NCBI GenBank assembly: GCA_964598695.1
Contig: CAZRDB010000072.1
Location: 1-21,589 of the forward strand
Direction: 5' to 3'
Length of the DNA: 21,589 nt
From: CAZRDB01 sp964598695
Lineage (GTDB): Bacteria > Armatimonadota > Zipacnadia > UBA1398
Part shown: positions 8,413 through 15,768 of the stretch, in pieces
How the letters are laid out: each line of letters opens with the position of its first letter
Numbering within the stretch: position 1 is the first letter of the stretch
The notes under the pieces: model-generated
The model's database searches: none
Told to the model about the DNA's origin: nothing
The model's input: only the letters and a program-made list of their open reading frames with translations
Translations under genes and position numbers: made by a program

Positions 8413-9555
8413 ATGGGTGAGACGAAGCCGAGACCGAAGGCTCTCGGGGGGCTGGACCGTTGGCTCCTCGCGATCCTCTGCGGGACGGCGGCGACGGCCC
8501 TCGTCGACCGTGCCATCGCCTCGTTCGGCACCTTCTCGCCCGACGAGTGGCTCGCCATCGCGCTCGCGCCGGCGACCATCGGCTGGGCCATCGCCGGCAC
8601 CGCGCTGACCTCGGCCCGCAGCGCCGCCGCCGTGGCAACGCTGCTGTACGGCGTCGCCGCCTACGGGCTCAGCCAGCGGGAGACGGGCCAGGGCGTCATA
8701 CGGGCCGAACTGGTCGGTCTCCTGGTCGTCTCCGTGTTCTCGGCCCATGCCGGCCGATCGGCCCGTCGGCGGTCCGAGAGCGACGGCGCCGCGCGCGCCT
8801 TCATCGAGGCCCTCGGGGCCGGGAAGCCTCTCCCGCCCGCCATCACGCGCGAGCGCCTGCAGTCGATCGGCGTGACCAGCGCGGTTCTCACCGAGGCGGG
8901 CCTCCTGGGCGCCCTGCTCGCGCAACAGCGGGGCCGCGAACGCCGCGGGTGGCTCGCCGGGCTCGGGTTCGCCGCCGCCTTCTGGGTGGCCGGGTTGGCG
9001 ATGGAGGTGGAGCCGGCCCTCTGGATCGGCGCTGTCTGCCTCGCGGCCTGGCTGAGCGCCCTCGCGGCGCGCGTCTCCGGCATCGGGACCGGCCGCAGCC
9101 CGTTCGACTGGCTCGCCGCCGGGCACTTCGAGCGGGCCACCACCGAGTTCCTCAAGATCCTCGCGACCGTCCCCGCCGACACGCTGTCGCGGATCGGTCT
9201 CGCCATCGGCCAGTACCACCTCGGCCGGTACGACGACGCGGCCCAGGAGCTGCTGCGAGCGCGCCAGTTCGGCTTCCGCGATCTTCCGCTCGGCGTCTGG
9301 CTGGGCGTCGAGCGCGAGTTGGCCCTCGCGCTCCGCGGTTCCGGCGCCGGGCAGCAGGCGGTGGCCGCGTTCGAGCGGCTCCACCTCATCTTCCCGAACC
9401 ATGCCGAGACCCTCTACGAGATGGGCAGCACGCTCCGCGCCCTGGGGGAGAAGCGCGCCGCGGCCCAGGTCCTCGACCGGGCGCAGCGGGCGGGCTCTCG
9501 CGAGGCGCGCGAGCTGCTCGAGAAGGAGGATGCGGGTGCCGGGCAGGGGGGCTAG
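8413..9555 (+). CDS. Multi-TM protein with C-terminal TPR domain
   Basis: The 380-residue product starts at ATG 8413 with GGGGAGGTGAG upstream. The N-terminal half has about six hydrophobic segments (around 17-36, 46-66, 71-86, 97-113, 179-197, 201-221) with an Arg-rich cytosolic loop after the fourth ('RSARRRSESD'). From ~228 the protein is soluble and TPR-like: 'PFDWLAAGHFERATTEFLKI', 'IGQYHLGRYDDAAQELLRAR', 'ETLYEMGSTLRALGEKRAAA'. It is divergent from the rhomboid gene and overlaps the next gene by 20 bases, so translation of the two is probably coupled. It likely presents a TPR platform on the membrane for a partner, perhaps that next protein (inference). I do not recognise a named family. 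Confidence 0.82.
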   Translation: MGETKPRPKALGGLDRWLLAILCGTAATALVDRAIASFGTFSPDEWLAIALAPATIGWAIAGTALTSARSAAAVATLLYGVAAYGLSQRETGQGVIRAELVGLLVVSVFSAHAGRSARRRSESDGAARAFIEALGAGKPLPPAITRERLQSIGVTSAVLTEAGLLGALLAQQRGRERRGWLAGLGFAAAFWVAGLAMEVEPALWIGAVCLAAWLSALAARVSGIGTGRSPFDWLAAGHFERATTEFLKILATVPADTLSRIGLAIGQYHLGRYDDAAQELLRARQFGFRDLPLGVWLGVERELALALRGSGAGQQAVAAFERLHLIFPNHAETLYEMGSTLRALGEKRAAAQVLDRAQRAGSREARELLEKEDAGAGQGG

Positions 9556-10651
9556 ACGCGAGCCCAGCGGGGGGGCTTCGAGCGCGTGTCGGGTACTGGT
9601 CGCCGAGGGCATACCGGCGCCGGGGGGGGAGTTGGCGCTCCTGCTGCGAAGCGCCGGCTGCGACGTGCGGGTCGCGGGGCTCGGGGCCGAGTGCGCCGCC
9701 ACCGCAGCCGAGTCGGGCGCCGACATCGCCATCCTCGACCCCGCCTGCCTGGGCCCGCCCGGGTATGCCGCCATCGCTCGGCGCCTTCGCGAGCACCAGC
9801 CCTCCGTCGGCCTGGTACTCCTCGCCGACCGCCCCTCGGAGCAGCTCCTGGTCAACGCCCTCCGCCTCGGCTTCGACGACGTGCTCGTCCGTCCGCTCGC
9901 TCCGAGCGAGGCGCTGGCGGCGGTCTCCGACCTCCACCAGCGCGTGGTCGAGCGTCGTCGGGTGGCGGGCCCGGCCGACCCGAGCACGGAGGACGCCGCG
10001 CGCGGAACCCATTACGACCGGGGCGTCCACGAAGCGGCCGAGGCCGTGTTCCGCGCTCTCGATCCGCTCCGCGCCGCGGGGGCCCGTCCAGGCGAGCCCA
10101 CGGCCTCGGTCGCCCCGGCACTCCGGGGCGCCCTGAGCCGCGCGGTGGCCCACCTCGAATGCCTTCGTCCGGCGACCAGCTCGCTCCGGGAGCGGGCCAG
10201 TGTGACCCAGGCCCTCTCGGCGGCGATCCGCCTGGCGCAGTCCTGGCACGGGCCCGCGCTCGAGTTCGCCGTGCGCCAGCGCCAAGCGGTGCCCCGCCCG
10301 ACGATGCGTCCCGCGCGCCTTCGTGCGGTCCTGGCGCTCCTGCTCGACGAGGCGGCCGCGGGCGCGCCGACGACCGGCGCGCGACGGGTCATGATCGACC
10401 TCTGGGCCGAGGGGAGCGATGCGCTGGTCTGCCTCCACCGAGGCTGGACAGCGACCGGCGTGCCGGACGAGTGGGCGCCGCTGCGGCGGCTGGCGATCGC
10501 GTTCGCGCGCGGCGCCCTCGAGAGCCTGGGAGGGAGCCTCACGCGCACGAGCGAGGGCAAAGGGGGCGACGCCCTCGAGGTCCGCATCCCCTGCGATCCC
10601 CGGGCCCCGCGGGACTGGGGCGCCGACCTGGCCGAGGCCGACGGCGGCTAG
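9536..10651 (+). CDS. Degenerate receiver domain joined to a histidine-kinase-like ATPase domain
   Basis: GTG 9536 was chosen as start because AAGGAGG (9523-9529) is 6 bases upstream; ATG 9530 directly abuts that site. Residues ~17-130 fit a response-regulator receiver: 'CRVLVAEG', 'ADIAILDP' with Asp68 at the phosphorylation position, 'VGLVLLADR', 'FDDVLVRPLAP'. The usual acidic pair is reduced to E24-G25, the Ser/Thr is Ala97, and the conserved Lys is Arg119. Residues ~190-255 are helical (VAHLECLRPATSSLRE). Residues ~258-355 resemble a HATPase_c fold ('RAVLALLLDEAAAG', 'LESLGGSLTRTSEGKGGD', ending 'LEVRIPC'). The N-box Asn appears replaced by Asp-Glu and no clear G1 motif is seen. It is likely a signalling or scaffold pseudo-kinase rather than a normal kinase. 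Domain assignment is by eye. Confidence 0.65.
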   Translation: MPGRGARREPSGGASSACRVLVAEGIPAPGGELALLLRSAGCDVRVAGLGAECAATAAESGADIAILDPACLGPPGYAAIARRLREHQPSVGLVLLADRPSEQLLVNALRLGFDDVLVRPLAPSEALAAVSDLHQRVVERRRVAGPADPSTEDAARGTHYDRGVHEAAEAVFRALDPLRAAGARPGEPTASVAPALRGALSRAVAHLECLRPATSSLRERASVTQALSAAIRLAQSWHGPALEFAVRQRQAVPRPTMRPARLRAVLALLLDEAAAGAPTTGARRVMIDLWAEGSDALVCLHRGWTATGVPDEWAPLRRLAIAFARGALESLGGSLTRTSEGKGGDALEVRIPCDPRAPRDWGADLAEADGG

Positions 10652-10660
10652 CGCGCGCGG

Positions 10661-11452
10661 CTACGGGGTCTCGCGGACCCGATCGTACGCGAGGCACATC
10701 CAGCGCGTGTGGCCGTCCTCGTCCCACGCCAGATCCCACAGGGCGTCGAAGGCCTCGCCGGCGACATCCGCGATCCCCGGGAGCTGGGGCGCGGGCTCCA
10801 GCACGCGCCAGGTGGGGTGCTCGGGGTCGGTGCGATCGTACCCCGCAACCACGCGCATGTGGCGCACGCCTCGCTCGGGCTCGACCCACTGGTAGACGGC
10901 CACGGGGAGGCCCGCCGCCAGGGCGACACGCAGCAGGCGGGCATCGCCTTCGCAGGCCAGCGTGCTCAGGCCGTAGCGCGGCAGGCACTCGAGCACGTAG
11001 CTCACGTGGACACCGTCGGAGAGCACGTCGGGCCCCGCGGCCCGCATGAGTTCGGCCTCGGTGGTCTCGTAGCCCCAGGCCGCGAGGAGCATCCGTGCCG
11101 AAGCGATCGCGCACAGGGAGTCGTGCGACTGACGAAGGACGGGGGCCCGGTCGATGACGCAGCGGTCGGGAGCGACGCGGTCGCACGCGGCCAACGCCTG
11201 GGCGACGCGGTCGTCGTCGTCCTCGGAGGGCTCCTCCTGCGCGAGCAGCGCCGCCAGCGCGCGGATGGACCACCATGCGGCCTCGCCGGCGTAGCGGCGG
11301 CCGTCCTCGGTCGCCGGTCCCAGCGCCTCGGCCTGCGCGGCCAGTTCCCGGGCGTGCGCCGCGAGGGGGGCCGGCGCCGGCGCTGCCGGGGGCTGACCCG
11401 CCATGCCGGCGGCCGCCAGGTACAGGATCCATGAGACCGATCCGAGCGTCAT
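10661..11452 (-). CDS. Exported C39-like papain-fold cysteine peptidase
   Basis: The 263-residue product has a short hydrophobic N-terminus and an Ala/Pro-rich spacer, so it is probably exported. Residues ~30-100 are helical. From ~104 the sequence follows the Peptidase_C39_2 pattern: 'VLRQSHDSLCAIASARMLL' with Gln108 and Cys114, 'LSDGVHVSYVLECLPRYGL', 'LLRVALAAGLPVAVY', then 'RHMRVVAGYD' with His198. In many relatives the following strand ends in Asp-Pro; here it reads 'VLEP', with Glu219. C39-like enzymes cleave peptides, for example after double-Gly leaders or in cell-wall or protein turnover, but this branch is uncharacterised (family knowledge). No Shine-Dalgarno is seen, and a -10-like element sits 6 bases before the ATG. 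It converges with the receiver-domain gene, with 9 bases between the stops. Confidence 0.8.
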   Translation of the reverse strand: MTLGSVSWILYLAAAGMAGQPPAAPAPAPLAAHARELAAQAEALGPATEDGRRYAGEAAWWSIRALAALLAQEEPSEDDDDRVAQALAACDRVAPDRCVIDRAPVLRQSHDSLCAIASARMLLAAWGYETTEAELMRAAGPDVLSDGVHVSYVLECLPRYGLSTLACEGDARLLRVALAAGLPVAVYQWVEPERGVRHMRVVAGYDRTDPEHPTWRVLEPAPQLPGIADVAGEAFDALWDLAWDEDGHTRWMCLAYDRVRETP

Positions 11453-11457
11453 ACGTC

Positions 11458-11464
11458 CATAATA
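11458..11464. promoter_or_regulatory. Bidirectional -10 element between divergent genes
   Basis: The plus strand reads CATAAT (11458-11463) toward the PD40 gene. The minus strand reads TATTAT (11464-11459) toward the C39-like gene, ending 6 bases before its ATG. No good -35 is visible for either direction in the GC-rich flanks. Confidence 0.4.
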
Positions 11465-11526
11465 GCGTATCCCGCGCCCCCGGGACGGGGCGCCGGGGCT
11501 CCGGAAGTGGTAGGTGAAGGCACTCC

Positions 11527-12462
11527 ATGCCGGTCAAGCTGGCACTCGCGGCGATTCTCCTGGCATTGATGCTCTCCGGTGGGTTCTGCCCGAAGGGCGC
11601 GACACTCCCCGATGACCTTGAGAAGACGGGGCTGATGCTGTACATCTCGCGCTCCGGCTCCTCGAACACGATGAACTACACGAACATCGAGGGCAGCGTG
11701 CAGGGGATCGTCGGACTGGGGCTCAGCCCGGCGCTCAACGCTTCGGCCGGAGCATCGCTCTCGCCCCAGCGGGGCCGGATCGTCTTCGCGATGGTCGACA
11801 CGGCCAGCTCGACCACCGACCTCTTCGTGATCAACCGCGACGGGACCGGTCTCGCCAACATCACCAGCACCGCCGAGGTCAACGAGGCCGACCCCGACTG
11901 GTCTCGTGCCGGCGACCGGATCGCCTACGCGGCCGGTGGGGACATCTGGGTCGTCAATGCCGACGGCACGGCGCCGCAGAACGTAACCAACTCGACCGAC
12001 GCCATCGAGGCCGACCCGAGCTTCTCGCCGGATGGGGCGGAGATCGCGTTCGCCGTCGACCCCAACGCGACGACCACCGAGATCGGGGTCGTCACGCTCG
12101 CGAACGGTGCGCGTCGGACCGTCGTGAGCGACGAGAGCCTCGATGCCTCCGAGCCGAGCTGGTCGCCCCAGAGCGGCCGCATCGCGTTCTCGGGGATCCG
12201 GACCGAGGGCGTCGTTCGCGAGGAGGTCGACATCTGGGTGGTGTCGGCCGCGGGTGGGACGCCCGGCAGGGTGACCGATGCGGGCGGTGACCTGCTCTGC
12301 CGGTGCCCGGCCTGGGCGCCGAAGGAGGATCGGATCGCCTTCCGTGGCACGGAACTCGGCAGCTCCCTCTCCGACGTCTACACGATCCACCCCGACGGTG
12401 GTGGCCTGACGCGGTTCCGCACGGCCTCGGGGCTCTCCCAGGTCTTCGTCGACTGGCGGTGA
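11527..12462 (+). CDS. Exported TolB/PD40-type beta-propeller protein
   Basis: The 311-residue product starts at ATG 11527 with AGGTGAAGG upstream. Residues 1-~19 are a signal peptide. Cys21 in 'SGGFCPKG' is near the cleavage point, but Phe at -1 makes a poor lipobox. From ~75 there are repeated PD40/TolB-type blades: 'LSPQRGRIVFAMVD', 'LFVINRDGTGLANIT', 'DWSRAGDRIAYAAGGDIWVV', 'SFSPDGAEIAFAVD', 'SWSPQSGRIAFSG', 'AWAPKEDRIAFRG'. TolB propellers bind partner proteins at the cell envelope (family knowledge). This protein is short, lacks the TolB N-terminal domain, and has no pal/tolA genes beside it, so it is not tolB itself. Its role is probably periplasmic or surface binding (inference). It has its own promoter region, divergent from the C39-like gene. 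Confidence 0.85.
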   Translation: MPVKLALAAILLALMLSGGFCPKGATLPDDLEKTGLMLYISRSGSSNTMNYTNIEGSVQGIVGLGLSPALNASAGASLSPQRGRIVFAMVDTASSTTDLFVINRDGTGLANITSTAEVNEADPDWSRAGDRIAYAAGGDIWVVNADGTAPQNVTNSTDAIEADPSFSPDGAEIAFAVDPNATTTEIGVVTLANGARRTVVSDESLDASEPSWSPQSGRIAFSGIRTEGVVREEVDIWVVSAAGGTPGRVTDAGGDLLCRCPAWAPKEDRIAFRGTELGSSLSDVYTIHPDGGGLTRFRTASGLSQVFVDWR

Positions 12463-12614
12463 GCGCACCGGGCGGGGGGGCAGACAGGCGGCCATGCGGC
12501 GCAGGAGTCGCGCCGCGCGCGGGGGAATAGTCCGCACGTCCCGAAGCCCGCGCGGCCTCCGGGCCGGAGATCGTGCGAGTGCCGCAATCCCAACGACAAC
12601 CCTGGAGGACTACC

Positions 12615-13982
12615 ATGCCGACCGAACACAGACGCTACGATCTGGCTCAGTCCGAGGCGCCGAGCGCCTGGTACAACATCGTGGCCGACCTTCCCCAGCC
12701 CCCCCCTCCGCCGCTCGACCCGGCGACCGGCAAGCCCGCCGGACCGGAGGTGCTCGCTCCCATCTTCCCGATGGGGCTGCTGATGCAGGAGATGAGCCAG
12801 GAGCGCTGGATCGACATCCCCGGCCCAGTCCTCGACCAGTACGCGGTCTACCGTCCTTCGCCGCTGTACCGCGCCCGCGGGCTGGAGAAGGCGCTGGGGA
12901 CCCCGGCGCACATCTACTACAAGTACGAGGGCGTCGGCCCGGCCGGCAGCCACAAGTCGAACACGGCGATCGCCCAGGCCTACTACAACAAGCAGGAGGG
13001 CGTCACCCGGATCGCGACCGAGACCGGCGCGGGCCAGTGGGGCAGCGCGCTCGCACATGCCTGCAGCATGTTCGGCATCGAGTGCATGGTCTACATGGTC
13101 AAGGTCAGCTTCTACCACAAGCCCTATCGCCGCTCGTTGATGTCGGTCTGGGGCGCCAACTGCATCCCGAGCCCGAGCCCGACGACCGAGATCGGCCGCA
13201 AGATCCTGGCCGAGGACCCCGAGTGCCCGGGCTCGCTCGGGATGGCGATCTCCGAAGCGCTCGAGGACACGGTGAGCCGCGAGGATACCAAGTACGCGCT
13301 CGGGAGCGTCCTGAACCACGTCCTGCTCCACCAGTCGGTCATCGGCCTGGAGGCGAAGCGGCAGATGGAGCTGGCGGGGGAGTACCCGGACGTCGTTGTG
13401 GGCTGCCACGGTGGCGGCAGCAACTTCGCGGGCATCGGCTTCCCGTTCGTCCGCGACCGGATCGTGGAGGGCAAGGCGGTGCGCGTCGTCGCGATTGAGC
13501 CGGCCGCCTGCCCGACGCTGACCAAAGGCCCGTTCCTCTACGACTTCGGCGACACGGGCAAGATGACCCCGCTCCTCAAGATGTACACGCTCGGCAGCGG
13601 CTTCGTTCCGGCCGGGTTCCACGCGGGCGGCCTGCGCTATCATGGCGCCGCCCCGCTGGTCTCCCACTCGCTCCATCTCGGCCTGATCGAGGCCCGCGCG
13701 GTGCAGCAGCTCGAGACCTTCGCGGCGGCCCTGACCTTCGCGCAGTCGGAGGGGATCGTGCCGGCGCCCGAGTCGGCCCACGCGATCTTCGGCGCGATCC
13801 AGGAGGCCAACGCGGCCAAGGAAGCCGGCGAGAGGCGCGTGATCCTCTTCAACCTCAGCGGACACGGCCATTTCGACATGGCGGCCTACGACGACTACAT
13901 CGACGGCAAGCTGCGTGACCACGAGCACCCGAGCGAGGCCATCGCCCAGGCGCTCGCGCAGGTCCCGCAGGTGAACGAGTAG
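12615..13982 (+). CDS. trpB: Tryptophan synthase beta chain, TrpB2 type
   Basis: This 455-residue PLP enzyme condenses indole with serine (or a related activated serine) to tryptophan in the cytoplasm. The start at ATG 12615 has GGAGG (12604-12608) 6 bases upstream. The PLP Lys is K114 in 'GPAGSHKSNTA', the catalytic Glu is E136 in 'TETGAGQWGSAL', and the phosphate loop is 'GCHGGGSNFAGIG' (~263). The protein closes with 'LFNLSGHGHFDMAAYDDY'. The long N-terminal extension ('EVLAPIFPMGLLMQEMS', 'YRPSPLYRA') and 'GQWGS' instead of 'GQHGV' place it in the TrpB2 group rather than classical TrpB1 (family knowledge). No trpA or other trp gene adjoins it, consistent with TrpB2 proteins that work alone or salvage free indole. 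A strong hairpin terminator follows. Confidence 0.95.
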   Translation: MPTEHRRYDLAQSEAPSAWYNIVADLPQPPPPPLDPATGKPAGPEVLAPIFPMGLLMQEMSQERWIDIPGPVLDQYAVYRPSPLYRARGLEKALGTPAHIYYKYEGVGPAGSHKSNTAIAQAYYNKQEGVTRIATETGAGQWGSALAHACSMFGIECMVYMVKVSFYHKPYRRSLMSVWGANCIPSPSPTTEIGRKILAEDPECPGSLGMAISEALEDTVSREDTKYALGSVLNHVLLHQSVIGLEAKRQMELAGEYPDVVVGCHGGGSNFAGIGFPFVRDRIVEGKAVRVVAIEPAACPTLTKGPFLYDFGDTGKMTPLLKMYTLGSGFVPAGFHAGGLRYHGAAPLVSHSLHLGLIEARAVQQLETFAAALTFAQSEGIVPAPESAHAIFGAIQEANAAKEAGERRVILFNLSGHGHFDMAAYDDYIDGKLRDHEHPSEAIAQALAQVPQVNE

Positions 13983-14017
13983 CGGCCTCTGCCCTTCGGC
14001 CCAGGTCTCGGCAACAC

Positions 14018-14048
14018 AACGGGCGCCCCCCGTGGGGGGGCGCCCGTT
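14018..14048. terminator. Bidirectional terminator between trpB and the convergent repeat protein gene
   Basis: A perfect 14-bp stem, 14018-14031 with 14035-14048, closes on a 3-base GTG loop. The stem is very GC-rich (GGGCGCCCCCC and its complement). The plus strand leaves as TTCGATTCC and the minus strand as GTTGTGTTG, so both convergent genes could end here. Confidence 0.75.
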
Positions 14049-14085
14049 CGATTCCGTGCTCGGGCTCTCTCTCCGGCGGGGCCCG

Positions 14086-14700
14086 CTACCGGGCTCCCGG
14101 CAGGCGGGAGCGAGCATCCGCCGCCCCACCGGGCTGCGCGGGCTGCCCGTATCCGGGCTGGACCGCCCCACCGGGCTGTGCCGGCTGGCCGTAGCCGGGC
14201 TGGACCGCTCCACCGGGCTGCGCCGGCTGCCCATATCCGGGCTGGACCGCCCCACCGGGCTGCGCGGGCTGCCCGTATCCGGGCTGGACCGCCCCGCCGG
14301 GCTGTGCCGGCTGGCCGTAGCCGGGATGGGTTGGCTGCCCCATCCCCGGCTGCAGTGGCCTCCCGGGGGGCACCGCGCCGGGTTGCGCGGTCTCGCCCGC
14401 AGCAGGGCCCGTCGCTCCGGGGAGGCCCGAGCGGCGCTCGGCGGTGGTCTCGGGGCTCACGGAGGAGCCGCCCGGGAGATACCCCCGCGCGCTCTCCTGC
14501 CGCTTCTCCGTGCCGCGTTCCCTGATCCGGCCGCATCCCCAGACGAGCAGCATGAGGAGGAGGACGACGCCGCCGATCTGCAGGGCCGACTTGCGGCGCT
14601 CCTGTGGGCTCTTCCCCGTCCACCAGCCGCGGAGGTTGCTCCACAGCTCGGCCCACATCCCCTGCTCCACGTCCTGCCCGGGCGACTGCCGCTCCTCCAT
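14086..14700 (-). CDS. Single-TM protein with Gly/Tyr/Gln/Pro tandem-repeat tail
   Basis: The 204-residue product starts at ATG 14700 with AGGAGGAG 8 bases upstream. Residues 1-39 are charged and Trp-rich ('MWAELWSNLRGWW'), residues ~40-56 form one TM (IGGVVLLLMLLVWGCG), and a basic stop follows (RIRERGTEKR). The rest is low-complexity and probably external or periplasmic by the positive-inside rule only if the tail flips; topology is uncertain. Residues ~117-195 are five near-exact copies of a 14-residue unit, GYGQPAQPGGAVQP. Such Pro/Gly/Gln tails are usually disordered and may span the wall or bind partners (inference). The stop of the upstream prepilin-like gene at 14740 is 39 bases before this start, so the two are likely one operon. 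The family is not recognised. Confidence 0.8.
   Translation of the reverse strand: MEERQSPGQDVEQGMWAELWSNLRGWWTGKSPQERRKSALQIGGVVLLLMLLVWGCGRIRERGTEKRQESARGYLPGGSSVSPETTAERRSGLPGATGPAAGETAQPGAVPPGRPLQPGMGQPTHPGYGQPAQPGGAVQPGYGQPAQPGGAVQPGYGQPAQPGGAVQPGYGQPAQPGGAVQPGYGQPAQPGGAADARSRLPGAR
14122..14340. repeat. 42-bp tandem repeat with a 126-bp higher-order pattern
   Basis: Complete units start at 14147, 14189, 14231 and 14273, with a partial unit before 14147 and a diverged one after 14315. Unit 1 and unit 4 differ by about one base and are followed by similar units, giving an ABC-AB' order. The repeat is in frame with the protein. Confidence 0.9.
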
Positions 14701-14739
14701 GCCGTCGACTCCTCCTGTCAGATCCCTCCGCCTGCCCCG

Positions 14740-15495
14740 CTACCAGCGGAACATCGCGGGCTGAAGCTGCATCGCCTTGCGCGCCTTGGCGTGCTGGTCG
14801 GCGAAGAGCACGTTCATCATCTCGTTGTGGCGCTCGCACCCGTACTCGTACCCGCCGCCGATGTCGGCCCGGGTGCGGTTCACCCAGTAGGGGGCGTTGG
14901 AGCTGTCGTAGTAGGGGTCTCCGCCGTTCGAGGGATCGGAGTCCTGCCAGCGGTCGGGGCCGAACAGCCCGAGGCGGTCGGTCTCGCCGAGAACGATGTG
15001 GTCGGCGACATTGTCGATGCTCCCGAGCGTCGCGTTCACCACGAAGTCGGTCGAACCGGGGATGGCGCTGGCGAGGACCTGGCCCTCGAACCAGTTGTAG
15101 CCGAGGCCGCCCTCCACGACATAGGCCGCGGGCTGCGGGTAGGCCGGGCAGGGACCGCCCGAGCGTCCATAGTAGCGTCCGCCGGCGCTGGGACAGATGA
15201 AGATCTGCTCGTTCTTGACGTACGAGTAGACGATCTCCGGCCACCAGACGACCCCCGACTGCCCGTATTGGTTCGTCGCGTATCCGGTCCAGATGGGGGG
15301 GTAGCTCTCGTCGAAGTCGCCGGCGTACATGTAGATGGCCATGCCGGCCTGCTTGATGTTGGAGAGGCACGACGTCTGGCGGGCCTTCTCGCGGGCCTTG
15401 GAGAAGACGGGGAAGAGCATCGAAGCCAGGATCGAGATGATGGCCATGACAACCAGAAGCTCGATGAGGGTGAAGCCACTCCGGCGCTCGCTCAT
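14740..15495 (-). CDS. Type IV prepilin-like (DUF1559-type) pseudopilin, copy 1
   Basis: The 251-residue product starts at ATG 15495, with GTAGGACGG upstream. The class III signal is 'RRSGFTLIELLVV': prepilin peptidase would cut after the Gly, leaving a methylated Phe, with Glu5 present. One N-terminal TM helix follows, then 'PVFSKAREKARQTSCLSN'. The globular part is Tyr/Trp/Gly-rich with 'MYAGDFDESYPP' and Cys pairs. Near the C-terminus 'ERHNEMMNVLFADQHAKAR' matches the H-X9-DG motif of this group but with DQ instead of DG. Such proteins are assembled by type II secretion/type IV pilus-like machines (family knowledge). They occur in many copies in Armatimonadota and Planctomycetota genomes, usually without nearby machinery, as here. 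Confidence 0.92.
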   Translation of the reverse strand: MSERRSGFTLIELLVVMAIISILASMLFPVFSKAREKARQTSCLSNIKQAGMAIYMYAGDFDESYPPIWTGYATNQYGQSGVVWWPEIVYSYVKNEQIFICPSAGGRYYGRSGGPCPAYPQPAAYVVEGGLGYNWFEGQVLASAIPGSTDFVVNATLGSIDNVADHIVLGETDRLGLFGPDRWQDSDPSNGGDPYYDSSNAPYWVNRTRADIGGGYEYGCERHNEMMNVLFADQHAKARKAMQLQPAMFRW

Positions 15496-15632
15496 GGTGG
15501 ACCGTCCTACCTTCCGCGGAACCCCAACCGCTCGGACCTCCGCACGACGACGTCGCGGCTCACGCACCCACGACGGCCCCCTACCATCCTAACACACGAC
15601 GGCGCGGCGCCCGCCGGGTGGCAGTCCTCGCG

Positions 15633-15653
15633 GAGTGCGAGATCATTGCACTC
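15633..15653. promoter_or_regulatory. Inverted repeat in the 15496-15768 divergent intergenic region
   Basis: GAGTGC (15633-15638) and GCACTC (15648-15653) flank a 9-base AT-richer centre, 116 bases before the TTG start of the next gene. It could be an operator shared by the divergent genes or a small hairpin. I see no clear promoter hexamers in the rest of this 273-base region. Confidence 0.3.
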
Positions 15654-15768
15654 GGGAGAGAAAACGGCCCGTGCAGGCAGGCCGTTCGGAGCGACGGGCA
15701 GAAAAGACGCCCAGGCCTCGGAGGAGCCGTCTGAGGTCTCCCCTGCAGTCGAGAAGGGACGTGCGACC

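Noticed and set aside
11527..11595. Lipoprotein signal on the PD40 propeller (Cys21)
   Set aside because: The residues before the Cys (G-G-F) do not fit a lipobox, so a simple signal peptide is more likely.
11527..12462. Calling the PD40 propeller tolB
   Set aside because: It lacks the TolB N-terminal domain, is too short, and has no tol/pal neighbours.
12463..12614. A trp leader or riboswitch before trpB
   Set aside because: The 152 bases hold only a weak CTCCG/CGGAG hairpin; I see no Trp-codon run, leader peptide or known aptamer core.
12378..14255. A 625-codon open frame antisense to trpB
   Set aside because: It lies opposite an unmistakable trpB, and its composition (Arg/Asp/Val/Gly-rich with no motif) is that of a shadow frame.
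14122..14340. A CRISPR array
   Set aside because: The 42-bp units follow one another directly with no unique spacers and are in frame with a protein.
14032..15768. Long N-terminal extension of the TPR/coiled-coil frame, reaching back to 14032
   Set aside because: It runs antisense through the repeat protein and the prepilin-like gene, both of which have ribosome sites and clear motifs. The TTG at 15769 has its own ribosome site.
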